Shown: positions 1 to 8,600 of the stretch, one piece after another
Numbering within the stretch: position 1 is the stretch's first letter
Layout of the letters: each line of letters opens with the position of its first letter
NCBI GenBank assembly: GCA_003660865.1
Contig: QMVA01000001.1
Location: 1 to 46,661 of the forward strand
Length of the DNA: 46,661 nt
Origin: Candidatus Nanohalarchaeota archaeon
GTDB lineage: Archaea > EX4484-52 > B79-G9
Direction: 5' to 3'
Notes under the pieces: model-generated
The model's database searches: none
Seen by the model: only the letters and a program-made list of their open reading frames with translations
What the model was told of the DNA's origin: nothing
Position numbers and translations under genes: made by a program

Positions 1-170
1 AATCTGCGATTTTTAGGATTGCGGAATTGGTACCCAATTCCTAATTTCGCAATGTAGGAAATCGGTACGATTTGCGAAATTTTGAAAATTTGTACCAAAT
101 TTCCAATTTTCGAAATTCGAAATAGGTGAACATTTCGAAAATCCAGGAAATCTTCGATTTCCCCGGATAG
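1..170. repeat. Cluster of AT-rich inverted repeats
   Basis: No gene is visible here. Three imperfect dyads are each centred on GTAC, at about 30-33, 65-68 and 92-95. The first has perfect GGAATTGG/CCAATTCC arms around TAC. A fourth hairpin has arms GGAAATC (146-152) and GATTTCC (156-162) around TTC, extended by outer ATCC/GGAT. The tract repeats words such as CGAAAT and AATTT. Its role is unknown; it may be part of a larger repeat cut by the window edge. Confidence 0.6.
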
Positions 171-262
171 ATTAACGTCTCTTGGTTTTAGGTTAAATTT
201 GTCCATTTAGTAACGATATTAACTATAGTGTTAGATTTAGCTTAAATACTCTTCTGATAGAA

Positions 263-727
263 TTATTCTAATATGAATATTTCGGCTGTGTCCCCAATGT
301 TAATGTTGTGCTTTTCTGCGTATCTTCTGTTGACTTCGAGGACGTATCTGGAATTTGTTTCTGGGCCGTATGTGGGACATGCGGGGGTGTTGCAGGGTTT
401 TGCTTCTTTTTGGATGTAGATGATTTTGCTGTTGGCGTCCATCCAGATGATGTCAAGAGGTATCAAGGTGTTTTTCATCCAGAACCTGTGTGTGTCGTCG
501 TTTTTGAAGATGAAGAGCATGCCGCATGATTCGCAGAGTTCGGTTCGGTGCATCAGTCCTGTGGTGATTTCCTTTGGTGTTGTTGCGAGTTCGATTTCTA
601 TGCAGGTGTTTTCGAAGCATATTGTGTCCTGGTTTTGTCTTTGTGCGGCGGTTAGGAATAAGATGGTGAATCCTACGATTATTAGTGCGTAGATTGTTCT
701 TTTGATTGGGGCTTTTTTGTTTTTCAT
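263..727 (-). CDS. Membrane-anchored DUF192 protein
   Basis: This is a 154-residue protein of the DUF192 family, whose function is not established. One hydrophobic segment at residues 11-27 follows a basic start (MKNKKAPIKR), so the domain probably sits outside the membrane. Family motifs visible are GLMHR (57-61), FWMKN (82-86), the LDIIWMD stretch and YVLEV (128-132). It has extra cysteines, including CESC at 65-68 and Cys112/Cys117, which could form disulfides outside the cell; that is inference. A TATA-like box about 25 bp upstream supports this start. It is transcribed alone, away from its neighbours. A second, shorter DUF192 gene without a membrane segment lies at 34702. Confidence 0.85.
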   Translation of the reverse strand: MKNKKAPIKRTIYALIIVGFTILFLTAAQRQNQDTICFENTCIEIELATTPKEITTGLMHRTELCESCGMLFIFKNDDTHRFWMKNTLIPLDIIWMDANSKIIYIQKEAKPCNTPACPTYGPETNSRYVLEVNRRYAEKHNINIGDTAEIFILE

Positions 728-747
728 ACGATTTGTTTTTGGTGTCG

Positions 748-757
748 TTATTTAAAT
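748..757 (-). promoter_or_regulatory. TATA box for DUF192 gene
   Basis: An ATTTAAAT-type box lies about 25 bp upstream of the ATG at 727 on the minus strand. The spacing suggests a leaderless transcript. Confidence 0.5.
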
Positions 758-770
758 TCCTATCTTCTGA

Positions 771-878
771 TGTGTCCCCAACATATTTAATCTGTGGGGT
801 GCAAGAATGTATTATGCATGTTGCGCGTAATCTTTGGGTTCATAATGATAGACTTCGAATTATCTTGCAAGATGGTAC
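771..878 (+). repeat. ~108-bp direct repeat, copy 1
   Basis: This copy matches 2135-2243 in direct orientation at roughly 80% identity by eye. Shared blocks include AACATATTTAA, GCAAGAAT, TATGCATG, ACTTCGAATT and CAAGATGGTAC. The two copies bracket the ATPase gene, and this one overlaps the last codons of that gene. Both copies keep a TATA-like ATATTTAA followed by an ATGCATG at the same distance. Read on the minus strand, both keep a short frame ending at the same TAA. Confidence 0.8.
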
Positions 879-2029
879 TTGTCCATGACAAATTCCTTAA
901 AACCGATAATCTTGACATTGTACATTGAAGAAAGCTCATCGAGTAAATCATCTTGTTTCTTGTTTTTATCGTCAGTGTATTTACACTCAATAATATTCCT
1001 GCCAAACACAAAATCAAGTTCAACTGAATCTTTCATGTAATACATGGGGTTTTTATCTTTTATCCTCAAAAACACGATGTTTTCAAATAAAGATCCTGTG
1101 TCCTTAAATCCTGCTAGTACATTTCTTATGCCTGTGTCAGAAAAATACACTTTTCTCGGCGCAGCCATTCGCTCATTAAGACTACCATGCTTGCCAATCA
1201 TATAGACAAGATAGGTATCTTCAAAATAAGATAAATACCTACGCACACTATCTACAGATATCTTGAGGATGTTCGCAAGCTTATTGTATGTCAATCTTTT
1301 GCCGACTCTTTCTGAAAGAAGCTTAAGCAAATTAAAAACTATGGTCTTATCTTTAATATTATGGTAAGCTATTATATCTTTATAGACAATACTTTCAACA
1401 AGCTCTTTAAGATAGTCAATGTCCGGTTCCAATACATACTCGGGCATGCCTCCATTTTTTAGATAATCATCAAAATATGTTTTCATAAGCGCATAATCGT
1501 ACTTTTTTACTTTTATTTTCCTGAATTGAAGAAATTCCTGAAAATCCAGAGGCATGACTTCGATTGTCTTTGTTCTCCCTGTGAGGAATGCTTTTTTGTC
1601 TTTCAGTACAGAAGCAGACGAAGAGGATATAATTATCTTAAGATTCGTCATATCATAGAGGTTTTTAATCTCCTGCTGAAAGTTCTTTTTGTATGTGACT
1701 TCGTCAAGAAATAGGTATGCTTTGTCATCAATTGGAATCTTCTTCATTTCCCTGTAAGTTTCAATGATATCTTTGATAGTGTGGTTTTCGAACTCAAAAT
1801 TATCAAGAGATGCGTAGAACACTTTTTTTGCAGGCACTTTTTTGAGAAGTTCAGTAATTGTCTGTTTAATGAGTGTTGTTTTTCCTACTCTTCTGATGCC
1901 TGTAATGATGATAACATTTTTGCGGTCAATATCTTCGATTATTTTGTCAAGATATTTAGGTCTCTGTATTGCACTAAAATCGTAAGTGTCAAACCACCAA
2001 GGATTATATTGCTCAAGTACTTCTTTCAT
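860..2029 (-). CDS. AAA ATPase, AAA_14/DUF4143 family
   Basis: A 389-residue archaeal-type ATPase with Walker A GIRRVGKTT (44-52) and Walker B YLFLDEV (105-111), followed by a helix-rich DUF4143-like C-terminal half. Near the end, ELD (337-339) followed by ECK (348-350) looks like a PD-(D/E)XK nuclease core, as seen in this family. Its function is not established; such genes occur in many scattered copies in archaeal genomes and behave like accessory genes. The ATG at 2029 is preceded by a TATA box about 25 bp away. The gene sits between two direct ~108-bp repeats, and its last residues (DKYHLAR) are encoded inside the first copy, which suggests insertion or duplication. Confidence 0.85.
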   Translation of the reverse strand: MKEVLEQYNPWWFDTYDFSAIQRPKYLDKIIEDIDRKNVIIITGIRRVGKTTLIKQTITELLKKVPAKKVFYASLDNFEFENHTIKDIIETYREMKKIPIDDKAYLFLDEVTYKKNFQQEIKNLYDMTNLKIIISSSSASVLKDKKAFLTGRTKTIEVMPLDFQEFLQFRKIKVKKYDYALMKTYFDDYLKNGGMPEYVLEPDIDYLKELVESIVYKDIIAYHNIKDKTIVFNLLKLLSERVGKRLTYNKLANILKISVDSVRRYLSYFEDTYLVYMIGKHGSLNERMAAPRKVYFSDTGIRNVLAGFKDTGSLFENIVFLRIKDKNPMYYMKDSVELDFVFGRNIIECKYTDDKNKKQDDLLDELSSMYNVKIIGFKEFVMDKYHLAR

Positions 2030-2048
2030 GGTGTAATTATAGTTGGTT

Positions 2049-2060
2049 TATATTTAAATA
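2049..2060 (-). promoter_or_regulatory. TATA box for ATPase gene
   Basis: TATTTAAATA lies about 25 bp upstream of the ATG at 2029 on the minus strand, so the transcript is probably leaderless. Confidence 0.5.
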
Positions 2061-2134
2061 GTTTACGATGGTATCGACAACAAATAGGTGGTTGTTTACG
2101 AGGGTAACGTAAACAATTCCATACGGGCGATAAA

Positions 2135-2243
2135 TGTGCTCCTAACATATTTAACCTGCTGGGCGCAAGAATATGCTATGCATGCTACGCGCAATCTCCA
2201 CATTCATAAGACCAGTACTTCGAATTCTCTTACAAGATGGTAC
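2135..2243 (+). repeat. ~108-bp direct repeat, copy 2
   Basis: This is the partner of 771-878. It contains a TATA-like CATATTTAA at about 2147-2155 and the ATG at 2178, which I take as the acetyltransferase start. Thus the repeat appears to supply the promoter and first ~20 codons of that gene. The matching frame in copy 1 stays open for only about 20 codons. Confidence 0.8.
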
Positions 2244-2663
2244 AGGGTTAAAAGTCCGTTCAGGGTTGTGTTTAATTTTTTCGTGATATATTCTGTCAGG
2301 TATTGTCCTTCGCTTGCGCTTAAAAGGGTGCTTCTTCGCGCGACAGGCATGAAAGTCGGTGCGAATACGTCGATTGCGCTTTCTGTAACTTTTGATATAT
2401 TCTTTCCTGAGCTTATAGAAATCGGTGAGAATTGCATAATTGGTTATAATGCAACGATACTTGCGCATGAGTTTCTTATTGATGAATACCGTACAGGCAG
2501 GGTGAATATTGGGGATAATGTGATGATTGGCGCAAATACAACTGTGCTTGCCGGTGTGACGATTGGGGATAATGCGCAGGTGTCTGCGATGACGCTTGTG
2601 AATAAGGATGTTTTGAAAAATGCGAAAGTGGGTGGGGTTCCATTAAGAAGTATTTCGAAATAA
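2178..2663 (+). CDS. Hexapeptide-repeat acetyltransferase
   Basis: A left-handed beta-helix acyltransferase of the maltose/xenobiotic acetyltransferase type, probably 161 residues. The core shows hexapeptide repeats (IGENCIIGYNATI, IGDNVMIGANTTVLAGVTIGD) and the family-typical FFPELIEIG and HEFL segments. It likely O- or N-acetylates a sugar, but the substrate is unknown. I start it at the ATG at 2178, which has a TATA box 26 bp upstream. The frame is open back to 2088 without a better signal. The first ~20 residues come from the direct repeat and do not look like the family, whose homology starts near KSPFRVVFNF. It is followed at 27 bp by a DUF1405 gene and may be co-transcribed with it. 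Confidence 0.75.
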   Translation: MHATRNLHIHKTSTSNSLTRWYRVKSPFRVVFNFFVIYSVRYCPSLALKRVLLRATGMKVGANTSIALSVTFDIFFPELIEIGENCIIGYNATILAHEFLIDEYRTGRVNIGDNVMIGANTTVLAGVTIGDNAQVSAMTLVNKDVLKNAKVGGVPLRSISK

Positions 2664-2689
2664 TTGCCAGAAATGCGCTTTGCCTGAAA

Positions 2690-3205
2690 ATGTTGATTTT
2701 TGTAAATATAGTGGGGACTTTGTTTGGGTTCTGGTATTACAAGTTCCAGCTTGCGTCTACGCCGCTTGTGAAACTTGTTTTTGTGCCTGATTGTCCTATT
2801 TATACGCTGCTTTTCGCGTGCTTTCTTGTGCTTCATTTCATGGGGAAGAAGAGTGCTATACTTGCGACTGTGACTTTTATCGGACTTGTTAAATATGGGT
2901 TTTGGACCGTGCTTGTGATATCGCTGTATTGTGAATACTATGCTGCAAGCGATTTGTTTTTGTATGTGGTGCTATTCATTTTGCATATAGGGATGATTGC
3001 GCAGGCGTATGTTATCCCGCAAATATCGGGGTTTTCTAAAGATGCGCTGATGATTGCGCTTGTCTGGTTTCTTGCAAATGATGTCATGGATTACTTTTTT
3101 GGTACTGCGCCGTACCTGCCAGATTACATGTATCATAATCTTCTTTTTGTTGAAAGTACTTTAATGACAATAATCTTAGTGATATATTCAAGGAAATCTA
3201 TGTGA
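2690..3205 (+). CDS. DUF1405 membrane protein
   Basis: A 171-residue integral membrane protein with about five or six hydrophobic segments. The opening (NIVGTLFGFWYYKFQLASTP, then VPDCPIYTLLF) matches the DUF1405 family, also known as YpjA-like, which has no established function. It lies between the acetyltransferase and a DMT-type transporter and overlaps the latter's start by one base (TGATG), so translation is probably coupled. Confidence 0.75.
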   Translation: MLIFVNIVGTLFGFWYYKFQLASTPLVKLVFVPDCPIYTLLFACFLVLHFMGKKSAILATVTFIGLVKYGFWTVLVISLYCEYYAASDLFLYVVLFILHIGMIAQAYVIPQISGFSKDALMIALVWFLANDVMDYFFGTAPYLPDYMYHNLLFVESTLMTIILVIYSRKSM

Positions 3206-4062
3206 TGTATATGGACTGGTTCGTACTTTCACTTATTGGTATGGTTCTTTATGGAATCCAGAATTTCATATACAAAGTTGTTGCAGAGAAAAGGCTGAAT
3301 TCCGGTCTTGTGCTGTTGACAAGTTTTGTTACCGGTGCGATTCTTTCGGGGGTAGTCCTTTGTTTTTCTTTTAAATCGCAGGATAACTATTCTGTGATAT
3401 TTGCGTTTGCGGTTTTTCAGGCATCATTTTATCTCATATCGCGCTATGTCAAGATCGAATCGTTCAAATATATACCTGCGGTAGTGGCTTTGCCTATATC
3501 CCGTGTCCATTTTGCACTTACGGCACTGCTTGGGATAATCATATTGAATGAGCCATATAAGTCATATACTGTGCTTGGAATATTTCTCTTTTTGGGTGTG
3601 GTATTTATTTTGTCTAAAGGGTCTCATGTGAAAGATATAAGAGAATCGAATTTCAGGTCCGGGTTTGCATTGGCAATAGCGACTGCGTTTTTTACTACGA
3701 TATCAGAGTTTATGGTGAAAATCGCGGCAGTGCAGTATGATGTGAATCTGTTTATGTTCATGAGTTATGTCTGGCTTACGATTCCTTCCCATATCCTCAA
3801 TCGGAGGCTTAGTGACGAGAGAGATGACAGGAGAGTTGCGGTTATGTCCGGTGTTTTGATTGGGCTTTTTAATTTTGCTTCGTTTTTTACGGTTATGTGT
3901 GCACTCAAAGCAGGTCCTGCTTCTGTGATATTTCCTGTTATCGGGCTGAATATGCTGATTACTATTTTTCTTACGGTGATAATATATCATGAAAAGGTAA
4001 CTTATCAGAGGTTGGCTGCTCTCGTTCTTTCAATTGTTGCAATCATCCTGTTAAGGCAATAA
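3205..4062 (+). CDS. EamA/DMT-type transporter
   Basis: This protein of about 285 residues has roughly ten transmembrane segments arranged as two EamA-like halves (about 1-135 and 150-285), typical of the drug/metabolite transporter superfamily. The substrate cannot be read from the sequence. The frame also allows a GTG three bases upstream (3202) and an ATG at 3211. I prefer the ATG at 3205, which overlaps the stop of the DUF1405 gene. The second half ends with the usual ILNEP-like pattern (IIYHEKVTYQRLAALVLSIVAI). Confidence 0.75.
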   Translation: MYMDWFVLSLIGMVLYGIQNFIYKVVAEKRLNSGLVLLTSFVTGAILSGVVLCFSFKSQDNYSVIFAFAVFQASFYLISRYVKIESFKYIPAVVALPISRVHFALTALLGIIILNEPYKSYTVLGIFLFLGVVFILSKGSHVKDIRESNFRSGFALAIATAFFTTISEFMVKIAAVQYDVNLFMFMSYVWLTIPSHILNRRLSDERDDRRVAVMSGVLIGLFNFASFFTVMCALKAGPASVIFPVIGLNMLITIFLTVIIYHEKVTYQRLAALVLSIVAIILLRQ

Positions 4063-4077
4063 GGGTTGTCTGTAAAT

Positions 4078-4087
4078 CTATTTATAC
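4078..4087 (+). promoter_or_regulatory. TATA box of pilin-like operon
   Basis: CTATTTATAC is centred about 27 bp upstream of the ATG at 4109, consistent with a leaderless transcript that starts the four-gene surface operon. Confidence 0.55.
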
Positions 4088-4108
4088 GACCTCGTTCAAA
4101 GAAAAGTT

Positions 4109-4507
4109 ATGAGTAATACGATTCCGAAAGCCCAGTCCGGTCTGGAACTGATGATGCTTATTTCATATTCGTTGCTTGTGTTTTCAGTGATTTACATCGT
4201 ATTCCTCCAGAGCAGTTTCACTACGATTAAGGAAAAAAGAGTTATGGAGTCACAGAAACTTGTGGAGATGATAGGATATGAGATAGATATTGCAACAAGT
4301 ATGGGTACTGGTTATTCAAAAAATGTGACTCTTTCTGATACGATATTGGGGGAGACATATAATGTAATTGTAGTTAGTAATCTTGTCATTGTGAATTCGT
4401 CACAAAGTTATACGGCCTCTATAATCACGTCGAATATAACAGGAACAATCCTGCCTGGTGACAATAGGATAGAAAACAGGGATGGTCAGATATATGCAAA
4501 TTTGTAA
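4109..4507 (+). CDS. Type IV pilin-like protein, class III signal
   Basis: A 132-residue protein whose N-terminus (KAQSGLELMMLISYSLLVF) fits the archaeal class III signal peptide: a short polar leader, then Q-S-G-x-E, then a hydrophobic stretch. Processing before Gln9 by an EppA-like peptidase would give a pilin with residues 12-33 as the assembly helix. The mature part has several N-x-S/T sites (NVT, NSS, NIT), as expected for a glycosylated surface protein. It is the first gene of an operon of four anchored surface proteins. Confidence 0.8.
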   Translation: MSNTIPKAQSGLELMMLISYSLLVFSVIYIVFLQSSFTTIKEKRVMESQKLVEMIGYEIDIATSMGTGYSKNVTLSDTILGETYNVIVVSNLVIVNSSQSYTASIITSNITGTILPGDNRIENRDGQIYANL

Positions 4508-4508
4508 G

Positions 4509-5645
4509 ATGAGAAAAAGTCAGGTGTTGAGTCCTGATTTTACAATGAGCTTGGTAATATTTACGGCGATATTATTTTTGAGTTATACTGTATGGAATAC
4601 ATCGCAAGAGAAATCGATGCGGTTTTATGATACTGAACAGATGCAAAAGAAAGCGTTATATGTATCAGATATACTTCTGAATACGCCGGGTATTCCGCCG
4701 GACTGGAATACATCCAATGTACAGATGGCGGGCTTTAGAAATGTCGATTCAAGCACTTTGGACAGCGACAAACTGATTAATTTCAGACTGCTTGAATATA
4801 ATCGTTCGAAAGAAGTTCTTGGTCTCCGGTCGTATGATTATTGTATAAACATCACAGATCCGGAGGGTATGCTGCTGAAGTTGGATGGTGTCGTGACGGG
4901 TACTGCGGCAGTTTTCGCGACAGGCACCGATGATAACATAATAAAGGACTTTCTGGAAAATTACCAGAATGATTGGGATTACTACTGGGCAAGACCAGGT
5001 GCTGTGCCATCAAATAACGCTACTCATGTTTATCAGGATCCAAATCAAAATGACTTATTTGACGTACTAATCGACAATATCTCAAGTTATAACACAATAA
5101 TTATTGAAGGTATAAACGCATTGACAGTAACGGCAGCAGACGAAGTAAAAATACAAAATTTCGTTAGCGTTGGCGGGACATTTATAGATATCCAGGACGA
5201 TCATTTTGCGCAGCTTATTAAACACTTTGCGAATGTACCTGACGGAGAAAGTGCTGACAATTCAGATGAAATAGGAACAGCTATCAAAAAAGATATACTG
5301 CTTCCTGAGAAGGACGTTGGTGAGACAGTTACTTTTGAAACAGCAAAATTCAGATTCAATATGTCTGAAGTAGACAAGGCAATTGTGGAAAGCGATGGGC
5401 ATGCAGGGTATTGCATAGTATGCCTCTGGTACTACGGCAGCGGAAAGATATATTATTTGCCTGATGGGAGCAAAGACAACACTAAAGCCCCAGTTGATGG
5501 CATGGATTTTGATGGGATAGAGCTAATATATGGGAATGATGAGACATTACAGGCGGATGATGTCGTGCCAATAAGGCGCCTCATAACTATAGCTGGTGGG
5601 CAGGTTCCCAAAATAGGTTTAATGAATCTCTATATATACAAATAA
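4509..5645 (+). CDS. Anchored surface protein, GATase-like domain
   Basis: I start this ~378-residue protein at the ATG at 4509, just after the pilin-like gene stops; the frame is open back to 4482. The N-terminus (MRKSQVLSPDF) leads into one hydrophobic helix (about 12-31), resembling pseudopilins. Residues of about 130-260 have alternating strands and helices and a segment (YNTIIIEGINALTVTAADEV, then VGGTFIDI) that resembles the class I glutamine-amidotransferase-like fold found in DUF4350/ThuA-type sensory or trimerisation domains. No catalytic Cys-His pair is obvious. The role is probably structural or carbohydrate-related at the cell surface. Confidence 0.65.
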   Translation: MRKSQVLSPDFTMSLVIFTAILFLSYTVWNTSQEKSMRFYDTEQMQKKALYVSDILLNTPGIPPDWNTSNVQMAGFRNVDSSTLDSDKLINFRLLEYNRSKEVLGLRSYDYCINITDPEGMLLKLDGVVTGTAAVFATGTDDNIIKDFLENYQNDWDYYWARPGAVPSNNATHVYQDPNQNDLFDVLIDNISSYNTIIIEGINALTVTAADEVKIQNFVSVGGTFIDIQDDHFAQLIKHFANVPDGESADNSDEIGTAIKKDILLPEKDVGETVTFETAKFRFNMSEVDKAIVESDGHAGYCIVCLWYYGSGKIYYLPDGSKDNTKAPVDGMDFDGIELIYGNDETLQADDVVPIRRLITIAGGQVPKIGLMNLYIYK

Positions 5646-5648
5646 AGG

Positions 5649-8600
5649 ATGATAAATATGACAGTCCAAAAAAAGGCAATAATGTTTACGACAGATGCTT
5701 TAATAGGGATGTCTCTTTTGATTATTGCCGCAGCAATCATTTTCTCGCAGGATGCTTCCAGAATGCCTTATAGGTATACGTTTGAGCAGGCGAATGTCAT
5801 ATCTGAAGATTTTGTAAGTATGTTGTCATCTATCGAATTCAGCAGTGTAAATGAGACACTTAGAGAATCAATAATCTCTGACACAAATGTGAGTTCAGAT
5901 GACTATGGTGAAGATTTAGTATATATTATTGGCGCGTTGTGGGCAGAGAATTCAACGATATCAATGAGCTATGCAAGACAACTTACACAGGCATATATTG
6001 GTGCGTTGATACCAGTAGGATATAGCTATGGCCTGTTTATTGATGATGAGGAAATATATTCTGATTCCAAGGGGGATTATGGGGTACTTTCAGCATCAAA
6101 GCGCATGATTTCAGGTATCCATGAGGGACTTCCCACGAAAGGAATCTCAACGAGAGTATCAATAAGCAATATCCTCTCGAAAAATACAGCAAAATTCATA
6201 TATTTCGGCGGGTTTGTGGGCGAAGGAAATATCACAAAAATATTCATGCTTCCGGATGCAGTAGGCAGTGTGACTAATGTCTATATTGAAATGGATGCCG
6301 GGACCAATTTCACAATGAGTGTCAACGAAAACTTTGCAGGTACATACACAATGAGCAGTATGGTTCCGATGTATGCAAATAACTGGACAATGCCTTCATC
6401 ATATTATTCACTATTTAGTCCCCGGGAGAACACAATCCAAATCAATTTTACGGACGCGCAAAACAGCTATATTGGTGGCGGATATATTAAAGTCGCGTAC
6501 AATACCTCGCAAATGGATACGACTATGATTGATTTGGATAACGGCAATGTATCGGAAAGGTATGGTTTTCCCGGTATCAATGGTTTCATAAATCTATACT
6601 CATCGTTTTATGTGCCTGGTACTCTTAATTCAATGCGCATCTATCTGCACATTTTCAATCCCTATACGACTTTCTTATATGTAGGCAATACAAGAGTGTA
6701 TCAAAATCAGACAAATCAGACGCAACATATATACATAAATGATACCGCTCTTTCATCCATGCTGAATTATGCATCAATGAGCGAAGCTACGATACCTATT
6801 CGTTTTGGTGTGAAGAATATGACGGGACTGGGCTTTGGAAGTGATGTGGTTGAAGTTACGGATCTTTCCGGGAGTATGGGTACTTTTGATGTGCAGCCAG
6901 GAAATCAGGAACGTATTGCTGTGGCTAAGGTATGTGACAAGGAGTTTGTGGATACAGTTTTGGCTAATGAGGGCCAGAGAGTCGGGCTTATAGCGTATGG
7001 CACAAGTACTGACAACAGCAGGACAGTGTATCTTACAGATAATAATGTGACATTAAAAGCTATGATTGATGGGTATGATCATGATCTGAGTTGGACGTGT
7101 ATCTCCTGTGGTGTGAAAAGCGCAACAGATATGCTTGTGTCAACAATCAATGTAACCACAGTCGTAAACAATGGCACCATATGGTACTATAATGACAGTT
7201 ATCTAAACACAGAACCGCCGGATGACAGTGAAGGACGCAAATGGTATGAATACAATTATACTCTCACTTCCGAATGGGATACAGGAAACGGTGTCTTCGG
7301 TGCAGGATCAGCATCAATGCCTATAACAACGTTACTCACAACAGCAGGAAGCAGTGGAAACCGAACTTATGTTAATCTGTGGGATGATAACATAACTACA
7401 ATTCCTGTCAGTTTTGAGACAGGATATAACTCCACAGCAAATACATATGGTTGGAACATGGGAGACGATGGCTGGGACCACGATTTGCAGGACAATAGTG
7501 GTCCTTATGGATATGATGACAATATTGATTACAATCTTGTGGTCAACGGGATGCTGGAGTTTGATACAAGAACAGGTGCACCTGCACGGAACCGGTGCGC
7601 TGGTTACGATTGCTCCGGAGCATACGGGATTCAGATGGATATAACACCAGAGGCATATAGTATTTTGTCAAGTTCAGGAATGGCAAAACTGTCATTCAAA
7701 TATGAATGGGACGGAAACGATGATCCTTTTTGGAATAGCGACGAAGTCTGGATCAAGGCACGATGGACAAGTCCGACCACAGGTATTCATTATCTTGGAA
7801 GTGAACTTTCCAGCGCAGGAGGCGACACAACTCCAGAAATTGATTTTCGTGACAATCCGAATAATGATATCCCTCTAACAAACACAGTTCACACTATGAC
7901 AAATAGGATTGAAGGTCCCGGGACATACTATCTTGAAATAGGAGGCAAATTATTGGCAAGTTGGTGGTCTGGTTCTAATAAATGGGGCTACTTCAGGTTT
8001 GACGATATTCTTTTGGAAATCAAAAACGGAACAGATACATACTATTTTAGGAAAAATTTTACTATAGATGATGTGAACAAGGTTGGCAGAGGTTTCCTAA
8101 AAGTTGTATCAGATGACATGGCAGATATATACTTGAACGGAGAACTGATAGACGCGGATCCCGGACCAGAACATGATGCAGATTACTGGAATCGTATTGA
8201 GTTTATCGACAGGTCTTATTTCAGGCAAGGAAGCAATGTTTTATCTGCTAAATTATATAACACTATAGGTTCTACGCGATTTGACCTGAAACTTGAAACA
8301 TTCAATAATTCAAGGAACAGGGCAATGTTGATTATGAGCGATGGAGGCGCAAATAGGTGCTTTGGCGCTTGTCCTGAAGGCGCAAAAAAGCAGGCAATAA
8401 ACTTTGCATGTGATGCTTATGAAAATTATGGGATAATATCTCATGCGGTTGGTTTTGGTGTGCCCCCGTCACTTGATGAGGAGACTCTCCAGAGTATTGC
8501 GGATTGCGGACGGGGCATGTATCGCTCAAGCAATAATGCGGATGAGTTAAAACAGATATATCAGGATATCGCAAATGCAATGATAAGCTACACTACCCAA

